40,369 bases of DNA from an uncultured Prevotellaceae bacterium (GCA_902781315.1 CACZIT010000035.1:1-40369), one strand, 5' to 3'; numbered from the stretch's first letter, positions 23,845 through 32,747 are shown. Numbers and translations: made by a program. The notes: generated by a model not told the origin, from the letters alone.

Positions 23845-24421
23845 CGGTGCCAAGGGTCTTTGTGAGCCAAACGAGCCCCCAGAGCAGAAGCATGATGGCG
23901 ATGGCAAGAGATATGAGGATGGCGGCCGATTGAGTAGCCTTGCGATTGACTTCGTGGATGACGATTTCATCATCATTGATGAAACCGTCGATGAGCGCCA
24001 TGTTGCGTTTGTTGGCTTTGTGGAAGAAGTCGATGACATCGCCAACGAAGAAGGGCAACATACCGAGAAAGATGTCGCGTAGGGTGTTGTTGAGGATGGC
24101 CAGCGTCAAAGGTATGGAGCGCAGGCGGAAAGCAGAGAAGTAGACGTGGACGACGGCGAAGCCTGCCGACACGATGTCGCCCACTCCTCCCGGCACGAGT
24201 CCTGCCACACCGTCGACGTTGTAGCGGTCCATCCAGAGCGTGACGGCCTGAGTGGCTCGATAGAGGCGCGACGAGCGCAGCTTCTCGCTGCGGTCGGAGG
24301 AGGGCCTCCTCTTGTTCCCGTCTGCCGAATGCTGCTGCTCGCTACGGTCGGTGCCCCCTTCCTGCTGCGGCATTTCCTGTTGCGGGATGACGGGAAAGTC
24401 TTCAGAATGTTCGAAACTCAT
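23831..24421 (-). CDS. DUF4112 domain-containing membrane protein
   Basis: A 196-residue protein. Residues 1-50 are polar and low in complexity (QQEMPQQEGG, SEQQHSADGNKRR). The core MDRYNVDGVAGLVPGGVGDIVSAGFAV, IPLTLAILNNTLRDIFLGMLPFFVGDVIDFFHKANKRN matches DUF4112. A second hydrophobic stretch (AAILISLAIAIMLLLWGLVWL) lies near the C-terminus, giving perhaps three to four membrane segments. Function is unknown for the family. The start lies 20 bp inside the deacetylase gene upstream, so the two are coupled. It is the last gene of the DUF2723 operon. Confidence 0.8.
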   Translation of the reverse strand: MSFEHSEDFPVIPQQEMPQQEGGTDRSEQQHSADGNKRRPSSDRSEKLRSSRLYRATQAVTLWMDRYNVDGVAGLVPGGVGDIVSAGFAVVHVYFSAFRLRSIPLTLAILNNTLRDIFLGMLPFFVGDVIDFFHKANKRNMALIDGFINDDEIVIHEVNRKATQSAAILISLAIAIMLLLWGLVWLTKTLGTALFS

Positions 24422-25058
24422 AGCCTTGTTCTTTTAGCCATTCCAACGACCGGGGTAGGGCAGTGCGCAGTTTGTCAATGCTCTTCAGCGAGTCGTGGAA
24501 GGTGATGATGGAGCCGTTGCGGGCATAGCGGCGCACGTTCTCGAAGACGTCGTCGGCCGTGAGCCACTTTGAGTAGTCGCGCGTAACGAGGTCCCACATC
24601 ACGATGCGGAACTCCTTCGACAGCCAGTAGTACACGCTGTGTCTCAGCCAGCCATGAGGAGGTCGGAACAACAACCCACCCTCGCCCCTCGGGAGGGGTG
24701 GGGTGGGTTGTGTTGGTGCAAGCTTTTCTATCGCCTGCTGGCACTTGAACGTGTCGATGATATAGGTGGCAGTCCAGTGTTTGAAACTTCCCAGATGGTG
24801 GTAAGTGTGGTTGCCCACGCTGTGCCCTTCGGCGAGCAACTGCTGGTAGAGGTCGGGGTGCTTCCTTACGTTGTCGCCCACAACGAAAAAGGTGGCGCGT
24901 GCGCCATACCGTCGGAGCGTCTCAAGCAGGAAGGGCGTCGACTCAGGTATGGGCCCATCGTCGAACGTCAGGTAGACAGCCCGTTCCGATGGGTCCATAC
25001 GCCACGTGGCATGAGGGTAGAGCCAGCGCAGCCATTTGGCAGGTTGCTCAATAATCAT
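24402..25058 (-). CDS. Polysaccharide deacetylase (NodB homology, CE4) with an inserted peptide
   Basis: A 218-residue protein with the NodB set: TFDDGP (residues 31-36), HTYHH (84-88, metal His) and FRPPHGW (131-137). RDYSKW and SIITFHDS near residues 166 and 193 are the later motifs. CE4 enzymes remove N- or O-acetyl groups from glycans such as peptidoglycan. There is no signal peptide, so it acts in the cytoplasm or uses its hydrophobic N-terminus for attachment. Residues 115-129 (APTQPTPPLPRGEGG) sit between an alpha helix and FRPP and are encoded by a GC-rich palindrome; they look like an in-frame insertion. The gene starts 2 bp after DUF2723. Confidence 0.85.
   Translation of the reverse strand: MIIEQPAKWLRWLYPHATWRMDPSERAVYLTFDDGPIPESTPFLLETLRRYGARATFFVVGDNVRKHPDLYQQLLAEGHSVGNHTYHHLGSFKHWTATYIIDTFKCQQAIEKLAPTQPTPPLPRGEGGLLFRPPHGWLRHSVYYWLSKEFRIVMWDLVTRDYSKWLTADDVFENVRRYARNGSIITFHDSLKSIDKLRTALPRSLEWLKEQGYEFRTF
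24672..24710 (-). repeat. PLP-type palindromic element inside the deacetylase gene (copy A)
   Basis: A 39-bp near-palindrome; arms of about 18-19 bp built on CAACCCACCC and CCCCTC meet at the centre, with one indel and one mismatch. In the coding strand it reads PTQPTPPLPRGEGGLL. It belongs with copies at 28595-28630, 36468-36520 and 38477-38512. Confidence 0.7.
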
Positions 25059-25060
25059 AT

Positions 25061-28000
25061 TTAGAATACCTGCCCGCCGCGTGCTGAGTAGGCAGCGGCA
25101 AGACTGTTCAGCTTCTCCTCAAGTTTGCTGGCCATTCCTTCGTCGATGAGCGATGCAATCTGCGTGATGCGCTGCATGACATAGAGTTGGGTGAGGCAAT
25201 CGCTTTGCGACTGGGTGAAGCGGCCTTGGCTGAGCGAGAGGTAGAACTTCATGTATTGTTCGGCATTGGTCCAGAGGCGGTCAAGAATGCGCGTGGTTTC
25301 GGCTTTCTTGCCCAGCAGGGCGTAGGTCTCAGCCATGTCGAACGAGCCGCTGCGGAAGTTCACGGGCACGTTGTAGTAGGGCAGTTCCTTTTCGCACTTC
25401 TGCAGCACGGCGAGTGCCTTCTGGTCTTTACCTTCCTTCAGCAACGTCTTGGCCAACTGGGCCATGAGGGTGCGGTGGGTGTAGCACATGCGCATGACAG
25501 TCTCGTCGATGTAGAGTCCCGGACGCGACACACCGCCGAACTTATACCGCTCCATAACGTTGCGATAGGTCTTCTCGGTGTCGAGCTGCTTCACGCCTTC
25601 GTTAGCCACGAGATTACCGCGCTCGTCGGTGTGGAAGGTGCTGAACGGCGTGATGCGGTTGGCCAGACCTTCCTGCACGAAGTTCTCGCCCAGGTTCATG
25701 TAGTTGTCTGAGCCCACGGTGGTGGCCACGTAGATGGGACGCACCCAGTTGGCCTGAGCAATCATTTCGAGAATCATCAGCTCGTGCTTGTAGAGCGCGC
25801 GCTTACCAGCCAGCGAGATGACCATCTTGTCAGGTATCGAGTCGGCAGCCATGAGCATACCGCTCTTGCGCACGGCGTCCTTGTCGATGGTGACGAAGAC
25901 GGTGTCGGTGGGAATGAAGCGCTGTTGCGGATTGCTGGAGCGCACCCAGTTCTTCAGGATGTTTTTCAGTTCGAACGGCTCGTCGCCAAACTGCTTGCGG
26001 GCTGCTTCGGGATCCTCGGCATAGAACTGCTTCAGCTGCTCCTCGGCCTGTGGTTCCACTTCCACATATTCATTGGTACCCGAGCAGTATTCCAGTCGCG
26101 GCCAGGTGATGGGCAGCGACGGCGAGTCGTAGGCCGGACGCACCATCTGGTCGATGTACCAGTCGGTCTGCAGATACGAGAGGTTGCACACGCGGGCATC
26201 GGTTCTGACGCCTTCCACGTCCTGGTTGTACCAGAGCGGGAATGTGTCGTTGTCGCCGTTGGTGAAGATGATGGGGTTGCCTTCGTCCTGCAGCGTCATG
26301 AGATAGTTCTGTCCGAAGTCGCGGCAGGTGTAGCGGCCCGAGCGGTCGTGGTCATCCCACGTCTGCGAAGCCATCTGCACGGGCACCAGCAGGCATGCTG
26401 CGCCAGCTACGGCAGCCAGCGCCGTGGCGTTGACTTTCTTGAGATATTTCTTCAGCAGGTCGATGATGGCAGCTACTCCCAGACCACACCAGATGGCGTA
26501 GGCGTAGAACGAACCGGCATAGGCATAGTCACGCTCACGCGGCTGCTGAGGAGTCTGGTTCAGGTAGACGACGATGGCCAGACCCGTCATGAAGAACAGG
26601 AAGAAGACCACCCAGAACTGGCGTATGCCGCGACGTCCGCGCCAAGCCTGCCAGAACAGTCCGATGAGACCCAGCAGCAGGGGCAGGCAGTAGAACACGT
26701 TGTGGCCCTTGTTCTGCTTCAGTTCGTCGGGCAGCAGCGACTGGTCGCCCAGCATCAGGTTGTCGATGAACGAGATGCCCGTAATCCAGTTGCCGTGTTC
26801 CAGCTCGCCGTTACCCTGAATGTCGTTCTGGCGTCCGGCGAAGTTCCACATAAAGTAGCGCCAGTACATGAAGTTGCATTGGTACGAGAGGAAGAAACGC
26901 AGGTTCTCCAGCATTGTGGGCATCTTCACGTTGACGGTCTCGCCGCAGCGGTCGAAGGGCACGGTGCGCCCGTCGACACCGCCCATCCACTGCTCGTAGG
27001 CCTGCTTGTGGGCAGACGAGTACATGCGCGGGAACAGCATGTTCTGAGCATATTGGTAGCGGTTCTTATGGCTGACGATGAAGTAGCTGTCCTTCTCATC
27101 TGCGCTTGCCTTTTCCTTGCGGCTGTAGATGGGAGCTCCCTCGTCCATCACGGGCTTGCACATGTTGCCTTCCACTTCAAGCGCCACCTGCGAGGTGTAG
27201 GCCTGTCCGTAGAGCAACGGGCGGTCGCCGTACTGGTCGCGGCTCAGGTAGCTGCCCAGGGTGAAGATGTCCTCGGGCGAGTTCTGGTCCATGGGCGGGT
27301 TGGCGCTGGAGCGTATCACGATGAGTGCATAGCTCGAGTAGCCAATCATGAGCATCAGCAGGCAGCAGAGCACCGTGTTCTTCAGCCTTGCGCCCACCAC
27401 GGGCACGGCCTTCTTCTCAACGGTCTTCTTGTAGTTCAGCACAAACCACAGCAGGGCCAGCACTACCACGCCGATGGCGACGGCCGACCAGCCGTAGCCG
27501 TAGAAGGGAATGCCCAGCAGGGCTATGGCCACCACGAAGGCAAGGTTCTGCCTACGCTCGTGGCCTTCCTGATAGGTTTCCCAGATGGCCCAGCAGACGG
27601 CTGCCACAAGCAGCACGATGTAGACAATCTCGCCCGTGTTGAACGGCATGCCCAGCACGTTGACGAACAGCAGCTCGAACCATCCGCCCACGGTGATGAT
27701 GCCGGGCACGACGCCGTAGAGCACGGCGGCCACAATGGCAAACGACACCAGCAGGGCAATGAGCGAGCCTTTGGTCTCTATCTCCGGATAGCGGCGATAG
27801 CAGTAGACGAGCACGATGGCCGGTATGCACAGAAGATTCAGCAGGTGGACGCCGATGGAGAGGCCCGTCATGTAGGCGATGAGCACCAGCCAGCGGTCGC
27901 TGTGAGGTTCGTCGGCATGGTCTTCCCACTTCAGGATGAGCCAGAACACTACAGCAGTGAAGGCGCTGGAGTAGGCGTACACCTCGCCTTCGACGGCCGA

Positions 28001-28417
28001 GAACCAGAACGTGTCAGAGAACGTGTAGATCAGTGCTCCCACCAGTCCGCTGGCCTCGATGGCTATGAGCTTGGCGGTTGTCAGCTCGCTCCAGTCCTTC
28101 AGGATGAGCTTTCTCACCAGATGGGTGATGGTCCAGAACAAGAACAGGATGGTCATCGCCGAGAGTAGTGCGCTCATCGTGTTCACCATGCGTGCTACCT
28201 GCGAGGGGTCGCTGGCAAACTGTGAGAACAAGTTGGCGGTGAGCATGAAGAAGGGTGCGCCTGGCGGGTGACCCACTTCCAGTTTGTAACCAGTGGAAAT
28301 GAACTCTGGGCAGTCCCAGAACGAAGCCGTAGGCTCGATGGTGGAGCAATAGACGAAGGCGGCAATGGCAAATGCCAACCAGCCTACAACATTGTCCACA
28401 ATTCTGAATTGTTTCAT
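25061..28417 (-). CDS. DUF2723 multi-membrane protein, probable protein O-glycosyltransferase type
   Basis: A 1118-residue protein. The N-terminal half has 12 or more membrane helices and the DUF2723 signature STIEPTASFWDCPEFISTGYKLEVGHPPGAP, with Asp35 and Glu38 resembling the acidic pair of GT-C glycosyltransferases. The C-terminal third is soluble with helical-repeat character (LMAQLAKTLLKEGKDQKALAVLQKCEKELP). Family members are thought to act as lipid-linked-sugar transferases; direct proof is limited. The start at 28417 is chosen because the in-frame ATG at 28492 falls inside the promoter's -33 element. It heads an operon with a polysaccharide deacetylase and a DUF4112 protein, which suggests glycan work at the inner membrane. 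Confidence 0.87.
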   Translation of the reverse strand: MKQFRIVDNVVGWLAFAIAAFVYCSTIEPTASFWDCPEFISTGYKLEVGHPPGAPFFMLTANLFSQFASDPSQVARMVNTMSALLSAMTILFLFWTITHLVRKLILKDWSELTTAKLIAIEASGLVGALIYTFSDTFWFSAVEGEVYAYSSAFTAVVFWLILKWEDHADEPHSDRWLVLIAYMTGLSIGVHLLNLLCIPAIVLVYCYRRYPEIETKGSLIALLVSFAIVAAVLYGVVPGIITVGGWFELLFVNVLGMPFNTGEIVYIVLLVAAVCWAIWETYQEGHERRQNLAFVVAIALLGIPFYGYGWSAVAIGVVVLALLWFVLNYKKTVEKKAVPVVGARLKNTVLCCLLMLMIGYSSYALIVIRSSANPPMDQNSPEDIFTLGSYLSRDQYGDRPLLYGQAYTSQVALEVEGNMCKPVMDEGAPIYSRKEKASADEKDSYFIVSHKNRYQYAQNMLFPRMYSSAHKQAYEQWMGGVDGRTVPFDRCGETVNVKMPTMLENLRFFLSYQCNFMYWRYFMWNFAGRQNDIQGNGELEHGNWITGISFIDNLMLGDQSLLPDELKQNKGHNVFYCLPLLLGLIGLFWQAWRGRRGIRQFWVVFFLFFMTGLAIVVYLNQTPQQPRERDYAYAGSFYAYAIWCGLGVAAIIDLLKKYLKKVNATALAAVAGAACLLVPVQMASQTWDDHDRSGRYTCRDFGQNYLMTLQDEGNPIIFTNGDNDTFPLWYNQDVEGVRTDARVCNLSYLQTDWYIDQMVRPAYDSPSLPITWPRLEYCSGTNEYVEVEPQAEEQLKQFYAEDPEAARKQFGDEPFELKNILKNWVRSSNPQQRFIPTDTVFVTIDKDAVRKSGMLMAADSIPDKMVISLAGKRALYKHELMILEMIAQANWVRPIYVATTVGSDNYMNLGENFVQEGLANRITPFSTFHTDERGNLVANEGVKQLDTEKTYRNVMERYKFGGVSRPGLYIDETVMRMCYTHRTLMAQLAKTLLKEGKDQKALAVLQKCEKELPYYNVPVNFRSGSFDMAETYALLGKKAETTRILDRLWTNAEQYMKFYLSLSQGRFTQSQSDCLTQLYVMQRITQIASLIDEGMASKLEEKLNSLAAAYSARGGQVF

Positions 28418-28462
28418 TCTTTTATTAATTATGATGTTTGTGATTTCGCACGTTTCAACCTG

Positions 28463-28493
28463 CAAAGATACGAATAAGTGAGGAGAAAACAAA
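28463..28493 (-). promoter_or_regulatory. Promoter of the DUF2723-deacetylase-DUF4112 operon
   Basis: On the minus strand TTTG (28493-28490) and TATCTTTG (28470-28463) are 19 bp apart. The start site is near 28457, leaving a leader of about 40 nt. Confidence 0.83.
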
Positions 28494-28530
28494 ATAAAAC
28501 AAGATTTTTTATTTTTTTCTCGAACGTGAG

Positions 28531-28686
28531 TATCTTAAACCGCAGGTTAAAGATAGTGCAAATCGAGCGAAATACATTTGAGTTTCCTTAAAGCTACCCT
28601 CCCTTTTGGGGAGGGGCTGGGGGAGAGGCCGGAAACGGCGTAAGCAAAGGTTTCCCTAGGTGTAGCCTATCTAAAACCGCAGGTTA
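28531..28686. repeat. Direct repeat pair around a palindromic element
   Basis: TATCTTAAACCGCAGGTTA (28531-28549) and TATCTAAAACCGCAGGTTA (28668-28686) differ at one base. Each has a partial palindrome AACC-GCA-GGTT. They bracket about 118 bp that includes the copy-B palindrome. Confidence 0.7.
28595..28630 (+). repeat. PLP-type palindromic element, intergenic (copy B)
   Basis: CCCTCCC (28597-28603) and GGGAGGG (28609-28615) form the stem, followed by a CTGGGGG-type tail. This is the same layout as the coding copies at 24672, 36468 and 38477. Confidence 0.65.
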
Positions 28687-28707
28687 GGAGTGTGTAGCAC
28701 GGCTACG

Positions 28708-28922
28708 AGCGCCGAAGGTGCGACATAACACAGGCAGGTGGTGAAGTGCGAAGCACGAAACCCCTGCTAAACGGTGAGAGGGATTTCAAACCCCGAAGGG
28801 GTGACAGAAGACGATGGTGAAGAATTCTGTCACCCCTTCGGGGTTTGGTTTGTTGCTGACACAATAAGCAGGGGTTTCGCTTCGCTCCACCCCTGCCTGT
28901 GTTATGCCGCACCTTCGGCGCT
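28708..28922. repeat. Large nested inverted repeat (215 bp)
   Basis: The outer arms 28708-28768 and 28867-28922 are nearly complementary (AGCGCCGAAGGTGCG, CATAACACAGGCAGG and AAACCCCTGCT blocks). Inside is a perfect 22-bp stem, 28788-28809 with 28825-28846 (core ACCCCGAAGGGGTGACAG). No reading frame of note is present. A related copy lies at 40075-40288. Confidence 0.8.
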
Positions 28923-28991
28923 TGTTGGTTGTCCCTACATTTGGTAAACACACCTTCGGCGCTTGTCGGTTGTCCCTACATTTGGTAAAGT
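28910..28991. repeat. Two tandem 41-bp units
   Basis: Units 28910-28950 and 28951-28991 agree at about 39 of 41 positions; each begins CACCTTCGGCGCTTGT and ends CCCTACATTTGGTAAA. They overlap the right arm of the larger inverted repeat and run up to the stop codon of the next minus-strand gene. Confidence 0.8.
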
Positions 28992-29003
28992 CGGGGCTGA
29001 TGA

Positions 29004-30812
29004 TTACCTCACCACCACCTTTTTCCCACCTTGGATATACACACCCTTGGGGAGGAGGGAGGGGAGCTTGAAACTAGAACCTTGAAACTCGGTACTATTT
29101 GCCAGTTTCCTGCCTTGCAAATCATAGATGGCAGTCGAGGCATTCTTCAAAGAGCCCTCCACCTGCTGAATGCCACTTGTGAGCATCAGCTCGGCGGCGT
29201 TCAGAACCTGATTGTCGCGCAGGTCGCTTTTGTTCACCTTGTAGACCAAGGCCACCAGTCGGCGAGCCGTGCCGCCGAAGCCCTTCTTCTCCACTTGCGG
29301 GAAACTGACGCTGTAGCGGCCTTCGGCATCTGTGCTGATGACGTCGCCCAGGGCGTCGGCGTTGTAGTAGTGCAGGATGACACCGTTGTGGCGGAACACT
29401 TCTTTCAGGTCGGCGGGTGCGTCGGCGTCGTCCATGCCCGTCTGGGGATAGAGGTCGGTGCTGATGCCGTCTTCCACGAGGTAGCACGACAGGCGCAGCG
29501 GCTGGCCCACGAGGTCGCGGGCAATGCGTCCGCTGACGGTCACCTGACTACCCTCGTCGCCGATGTTCACCTCAGCCATTGCCGGCATTTGGGCAGCCTC
29601 GGTGAGTGCTTCCAGATAGGGTGTGGGCGACATGTCGCGAATGCCCTGTATGATGACGTCCTCGCCTTCGAGCACGGCGCGGTTATACATGATGGCGGGA
29701 TTGTACTCGTTTTCATAGCCGCCGAAGACGAAGAGCACTTCGCGGTCAGGATCGGTCGTGAAGACGTCTTCGCGGAATCCGCTGTGATGGGAGAGATACA
29801 CGTACGGGCCGTCGAATTGTTCGAGTGCTTTGTCAAGGAAGTAGGCCATCTGCGGGCAGTTGACGCAGCGTTGGCTCGTAAACTCCTCGATGATGGGCAC
29901 GCGCTGGAAGTTGTCTTTCGTCACGTAGAGTGTCGTCACACCTTTGCGGGCCTCTTGCGCCACTGCCTTGTTGACATTCGTGGCCCAGCAGGTCCAGGTG
30001 GCAGTGGTGCTCTCTGTAGTGCCAGCCCGCAGTTGGGCCGTCACGACGGTGCTGCCGTAGGGCTCCACGGCCTGTGGCAGGTCGATGTGCTTGTAGGTGG
30101 GTTCGGCGGCTCCTTCGCCCTGCATGGCGATGTCGATGTTGTCGACGGGGTAGGGCGTGAAGTTATGGATGTAGAGCCCGCCCGTGAAGTCCTGGTCGGG
30201 CGCCACGGTCTGCGGGTGGGTGGTGTTCTGCACGAATACGGCGTGGTCGAAAGCCTCGCTGGCATCGTCGTCCAGCAGGGCCAGCACGAGCAGCGTGCCG
30301 CGGTCGGCATATTCCTCCCACGACTTCTTGGCCTGGTTCACGTAGCACGACTGCCCCACCGTGGCCTTGGCGTAGGCAACGAGCGGGTAGGGGGTGCCGA
30401 TGGTTTCGTAGGCTTGCAGGCCGAGGTAGAAGTCCTCGTCGCCGATGACATAGGGTTCGTCGAAGAGCACGTCGTTCCAGCCTTCCGTGAGGTCGGCATA
30501 GGTCTGGCGTATCAGATTGTCGGGTGAGCCCTCGCTGGCCAGGATGCCCGACCGTTTCTGCCGCGCCTGCTTGTAGTCAGCCCTGACGTAGCAGCGCACG
30601 CCTTTCACCTGGCGGCCTTTCAGCCGTTGCAGCACGGGGTCCTGGGCAGGCGAGAACTTCACCAGTCCTTGCACGAACTGATTCTTGTTGCCGCCCAGTG
30701 CCGAGAGGTCGTCGGCACCGATGCTGGCCGGCGCGTAGCCGTAGGGCACCTGTGACCAAAGTACCAAAGTAACAAAGTTACAAAGTAACAGTGTGACAAT
30801 CAGTTTCTTCAT
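29004..30812 (-). CDS. Omp28-related protein with thioredoxin-like CxxC motif and T9SS sorting tail
   Basis: A 602-residue exported protein. The signal peptide (about residues 1-20) is encoded by an 8-bp tandem repeat. Residues 21-300 are beta-rich, then PIIEEFTSQRCVNCP (306-320) gives the Omp28 thioredoxin-like motif, with Cys316 and Cys319. A further beta domain follows, and the last about 40 residues (AIYDLQGRKLA...LLPKGVYIQGGKKVVVR) form a type A T9SS sorting tail, so the protein should end up on the cell surface. The Cys pair could act in thiol exchange; this is inferred. The start overlaps the stop of its paralogue by 4 bp. Confidence 0.83.
   Translation of the reverse strand: MKKLIVTLLLCNFVTLVLWSQVPYGYAPASIGADDLSALGGNKNQFVQGLVKFSPAQDPVLQRLKGRQVKGVRCYVRADYKQARQKRSGILASEGSPDNLIRQTYADLTEGWNDVLFDEPYVIGDEDFYLGLQAYETIGTPYPLVAYAKATVGQSCYVNQAKKSWEEYADRGTLLVLALLDDDASEAFDHAVFVQNTTHPQTVAPDQDFTGGLYIHNFTPYPVDNIDIAMQGEGAAEPTYKHIDLPQAVEPYGSTVVTAQLRAGTTESTTATWTCWATNVNKAVAQEARKGVTTLYVTKDNFQRVPIIEEFTSQRCVNCPQMAYFLDKALEQFDGPYVYLSHHSGFREDVFTTDPDREVLFVFGGYENEYNPAIMYNRAVLEGEDVIIQGIRDMSPTPYLEALTEAAQMPAMAEVNIGDEGSQVTVSGRIARDLVGQPLRLSCYLVEDGISTDLYPQTGMDDADAPADLKEVFRHNGVILHYYNADALGDVISTDAEGRYSVSFPQVEKKGFGGTARRLVALVYKVNKSDLRDNQVLNAAELMLTSGIQQVEGSLKNASTAIYDLQGRKLANSTEFQGSSFKLPSLLPKGVYIQGGKKVVVR
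30756..30795 (-). repeat. 8-bp tandem repeat in the signal-peptide codons
   Basis: On the plus strand the units are CCAAAGTA (30756), CCAAAGTA (30764), ACAAAGTT (30772), ACAAAGTA (30780) and a degenerate ACAGTGTG (30788). Read as coding strand they give VTLLLCNFVTLVLW. Eight is not a multiple of three, so loss or gain of a unit would shift the frame. TAACTTTG inside the repeat also matches the -7 promoter consensus. Confidence 0.75.
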
Positions 30813-32665
30813 TTCACTACGAGTTTTTTACCGTTGACGATATAGACTCCCTTCGGGAGCACGGAGGTAGCAGAGGAGGCGGAGACTTTCCGTCCGCTCA
30901 GGTCGTAAATGTTCCGTCCGTTTTCCTTCGAGGTTGCGAGTCCCTTAATGCCCGTCACGTCGCTGATCTGTCCCTCGGCGCTGTTGAAGACGTGCATGAA
31001 CTTGCCGCCCTTCTGGCCGTTGCGATGCACGAAGGCCACCAGGTAGAGGTTCTCAGTGTTCCAGAGCGGGTCGGGATCGGCGAATGTGGTGCTCCATGTG
31101 AAGGCTCCCTCGGCGGCGATGGGCTCGGCGTTGCAGAGAATGTCGCGAATGACGTTCGCATGCGTGTATTCGCCCTGCCGTGCCTCTTTCTCTTCGTCAG
31201 TCCAGAACAGTTGGCTGTCGCTGAAGACGTCCTTCTCCATCAGATACACCGTCAGGCTGGGCTGCTCTCCCTGGGGCAGCACGCCGCCAGCTACCTCGCC
31301 GCTGACCGATGCCTGCAGGGCTGCTGCCGAGGTGTCGATGGTTCCGCTTGTGCTCAGGCTCACGAAGGTGGGCTGGCTGATGGCGGCCTCATAGGCTTGC
31401 GTGGCATAGGGGTCGTAGAGCACGCTGAACATGGGGTTCCATGCCGAGCTCATCTGGTAGAGAATGTTTCCGGTAGCCATAGCGCGGTCGATGGTCATAG
31501 CGGGAATGCTCAGTGCGCTGGAGTCGTTGTCGCAGAGCTGCAGCGCCAGGATCGTGGCGTCGTCGTCGCCCGTCATGAACTGGTCGTCCATATGCTGGCA
31601 GACGAAGGTCAGCCGGTTCTCCTTGCCCTCAAGGCTCGGGGCCACAATCTCGTCGTAGTAGCGTGCCGAGCGGTAGTTGTTCTCCGACTCGTAGTACTCC
31701 ACCAGCGGCCGGCGCACGTGCTGGGCAGCCACGTCCTTCGGCACGGCGATGACGTTCAGCGTCTGGCCCACAGGCTCGGCCAGCTTCTTGTCGTTCACCT
31801 TCGTGATGCTCAGTTCCACGTCGCCGCTCTCGTAGCACATCAGCGGTACGAGGAAGGCGCTGCTCGTGGTGCCTGTCGAAATGGTTTTCGAGAGCGTCAC
31901 CTTCTTCGAGTACGTCTGCTCGCCCTGTCGCGAGGTCACCTCGATGTTGCGTATGGTCTGCGCGCCCAGGTTCTTCAGTCGCATCAGGCAGTCGGCAGGC
32001 GTGCCGGCTGTCACCACGCCGTCGGGCATCAGCAGGCTGATGACGGGCACGTAGCTGAACTTTCCTTCCGTGTCCTTCACGATGAGCAGGATGGGCAGTT
32101 TGCCGCGCTCCTTCATGTCGTACCAGAGCGGGTCGCCGTTCTCGTCGGTGTCGCCCTCCACCCATAGGTAGCAGCTGTTTGCCACGTTGTTCGGATAGAG
32201 CACCGGGATGGCGCACACGTCCTTCTTCAGCGTCGTCGTGAAGCCCACGACGAGCTGTTCCACGTCGGCCGGTATCACGTATTCCTTCAGTGTGAGGTTG
32301 TTCCAGCCCGGGTTGGCGTCGCTGTAGCTGTACTTCACCGTAGCCTTGCCCGTCGTCAGGTCTTCACCGTTGAACGACGTGCGCACAAAGCCCTCGTAGG
32401 TGCCCGTCATGCTGCTGGTGTCCCAGCCCACGCGCATGCCCGTGATGGTGCCGCCGGCGTAGGGTGCAATCATTTCCTTCGTCAGCAGGATGGCGCATCC
32501 CACCTTCGCGTCGTGGTCGAGCGACAGTCCGTCGTACTCCCAGATTTGGTCGTCGTACTTGGCATAGCCTACGTACACGCTTCCGCCCGTCTGAGCCAGA
32601 ATGCTGGTTGGTGCTGCTATGAGCATCGCGAGCAGAATGATGATGTCAGAGTAGATTTTTTTCAT
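30809..32665 (-). CDS. Omp28-like paralogue lacking the CxxC motif, with T9SS sorting tail
   Basis: A 618-residue exported protein with a signal peptide (MKKIYSDIIILLAMLIAAPTSILAQ). Its layout follows the downstream gene: N-terminal beta domain (SVYVGYAKYDDQIWEYDGL), GWNNLTLKEYVIPADV (compare GWNDVLFDEPYVIGDE), a central domain and the sorting tail NIYDLSGRKVS...LPKGVYIVNGKKLVVK. Where the neighbour has EEFTSQRCVNCP, this one has VEYYESENNYRSARYYDE (residues 322-339) with no Cys pair. It therefore probably keeps the fold but not thiol chemistry. A tandem duplication followed by divergence is the likely origin. First gene of the two-gene operon. Confidence 0.8.
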   Translation of the reverse strand: MKKIYSDIIILLAMLIAAPTSILAQTGGSVYVGYAKYDDQIWEYDGLSLDHDAKVGCAILLTKEMIAPYAGGTITGMRVGWDTSSMTGTYEGFVRTSFNGEDLTTGKATVKYSYSDANPGWNNLTLKEYVIPADVEQLVVGFTTTLKKDVCAIPVLYPNNVANSCYLWVEGDTDENGDPLWYDMKERGKLPILLIVKDTEGKFSYVPVISLLMPDGVVTAGTPADCLMRLKNLGAQTIRNIEVTSRQGEQTYSKKVTLSKTISTGTTSSAFLVPLMCYESGDVELSITKVNDKKLAEPVGQTLNVIAVPKDVAAQHVRRPLVEYYESENNYRSARYYDEIVAPSLEGKENRLTFVCQHMDDQFMTGDDDATILALQLCDNDSSALSIPAMTIDRAMATGNILYQMSSAWNPMFSVLYDPYATQAYEAAISQPTFVSLSTSGTIDTSAAALQASVSGEVAGGVLPQGEQPSLTVYLMEKDVFSDSQLFWTDEEKEARQGEYTHANVIRDILCNAEPIAAEGAFTWSTTFADPDPLWNTENLYLVAFVHRNGQKGGKFMHVFNSAEGQISDVTGIKGLATSKENGRNIYDLSGRKVSASSATSVLPKGVYIVNGKKLVVK

Positions 32666-32716
32666 AAGCTTGTCAGTTGTTTTTGTTAATAATTATTGGT
32701 GTATAGGCTTCGGTTG

Positions 32717-32747
32717 CAAAGATAGCGAAAAAAAAGCAATGCGCAAA
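32717..32747 (-). promoter_or_regulatory. Promoter of the Omp28-like gene pair
   Basis: On the minus strand TTTG (32747-32744) and TATCTTTG (32724-32717) are 19 bp apart. The start site is near 32711, leaving a leader of about 45 nt. Confidence 0.82.

Noticed and set aside
25784-28168. A 794-codon plus-strand frame opposite the DUF2723 gene
   Set aside because: Its translation is His/Val/Glu-rich and featureless, as expected from the complement of a membrane-protein gene.
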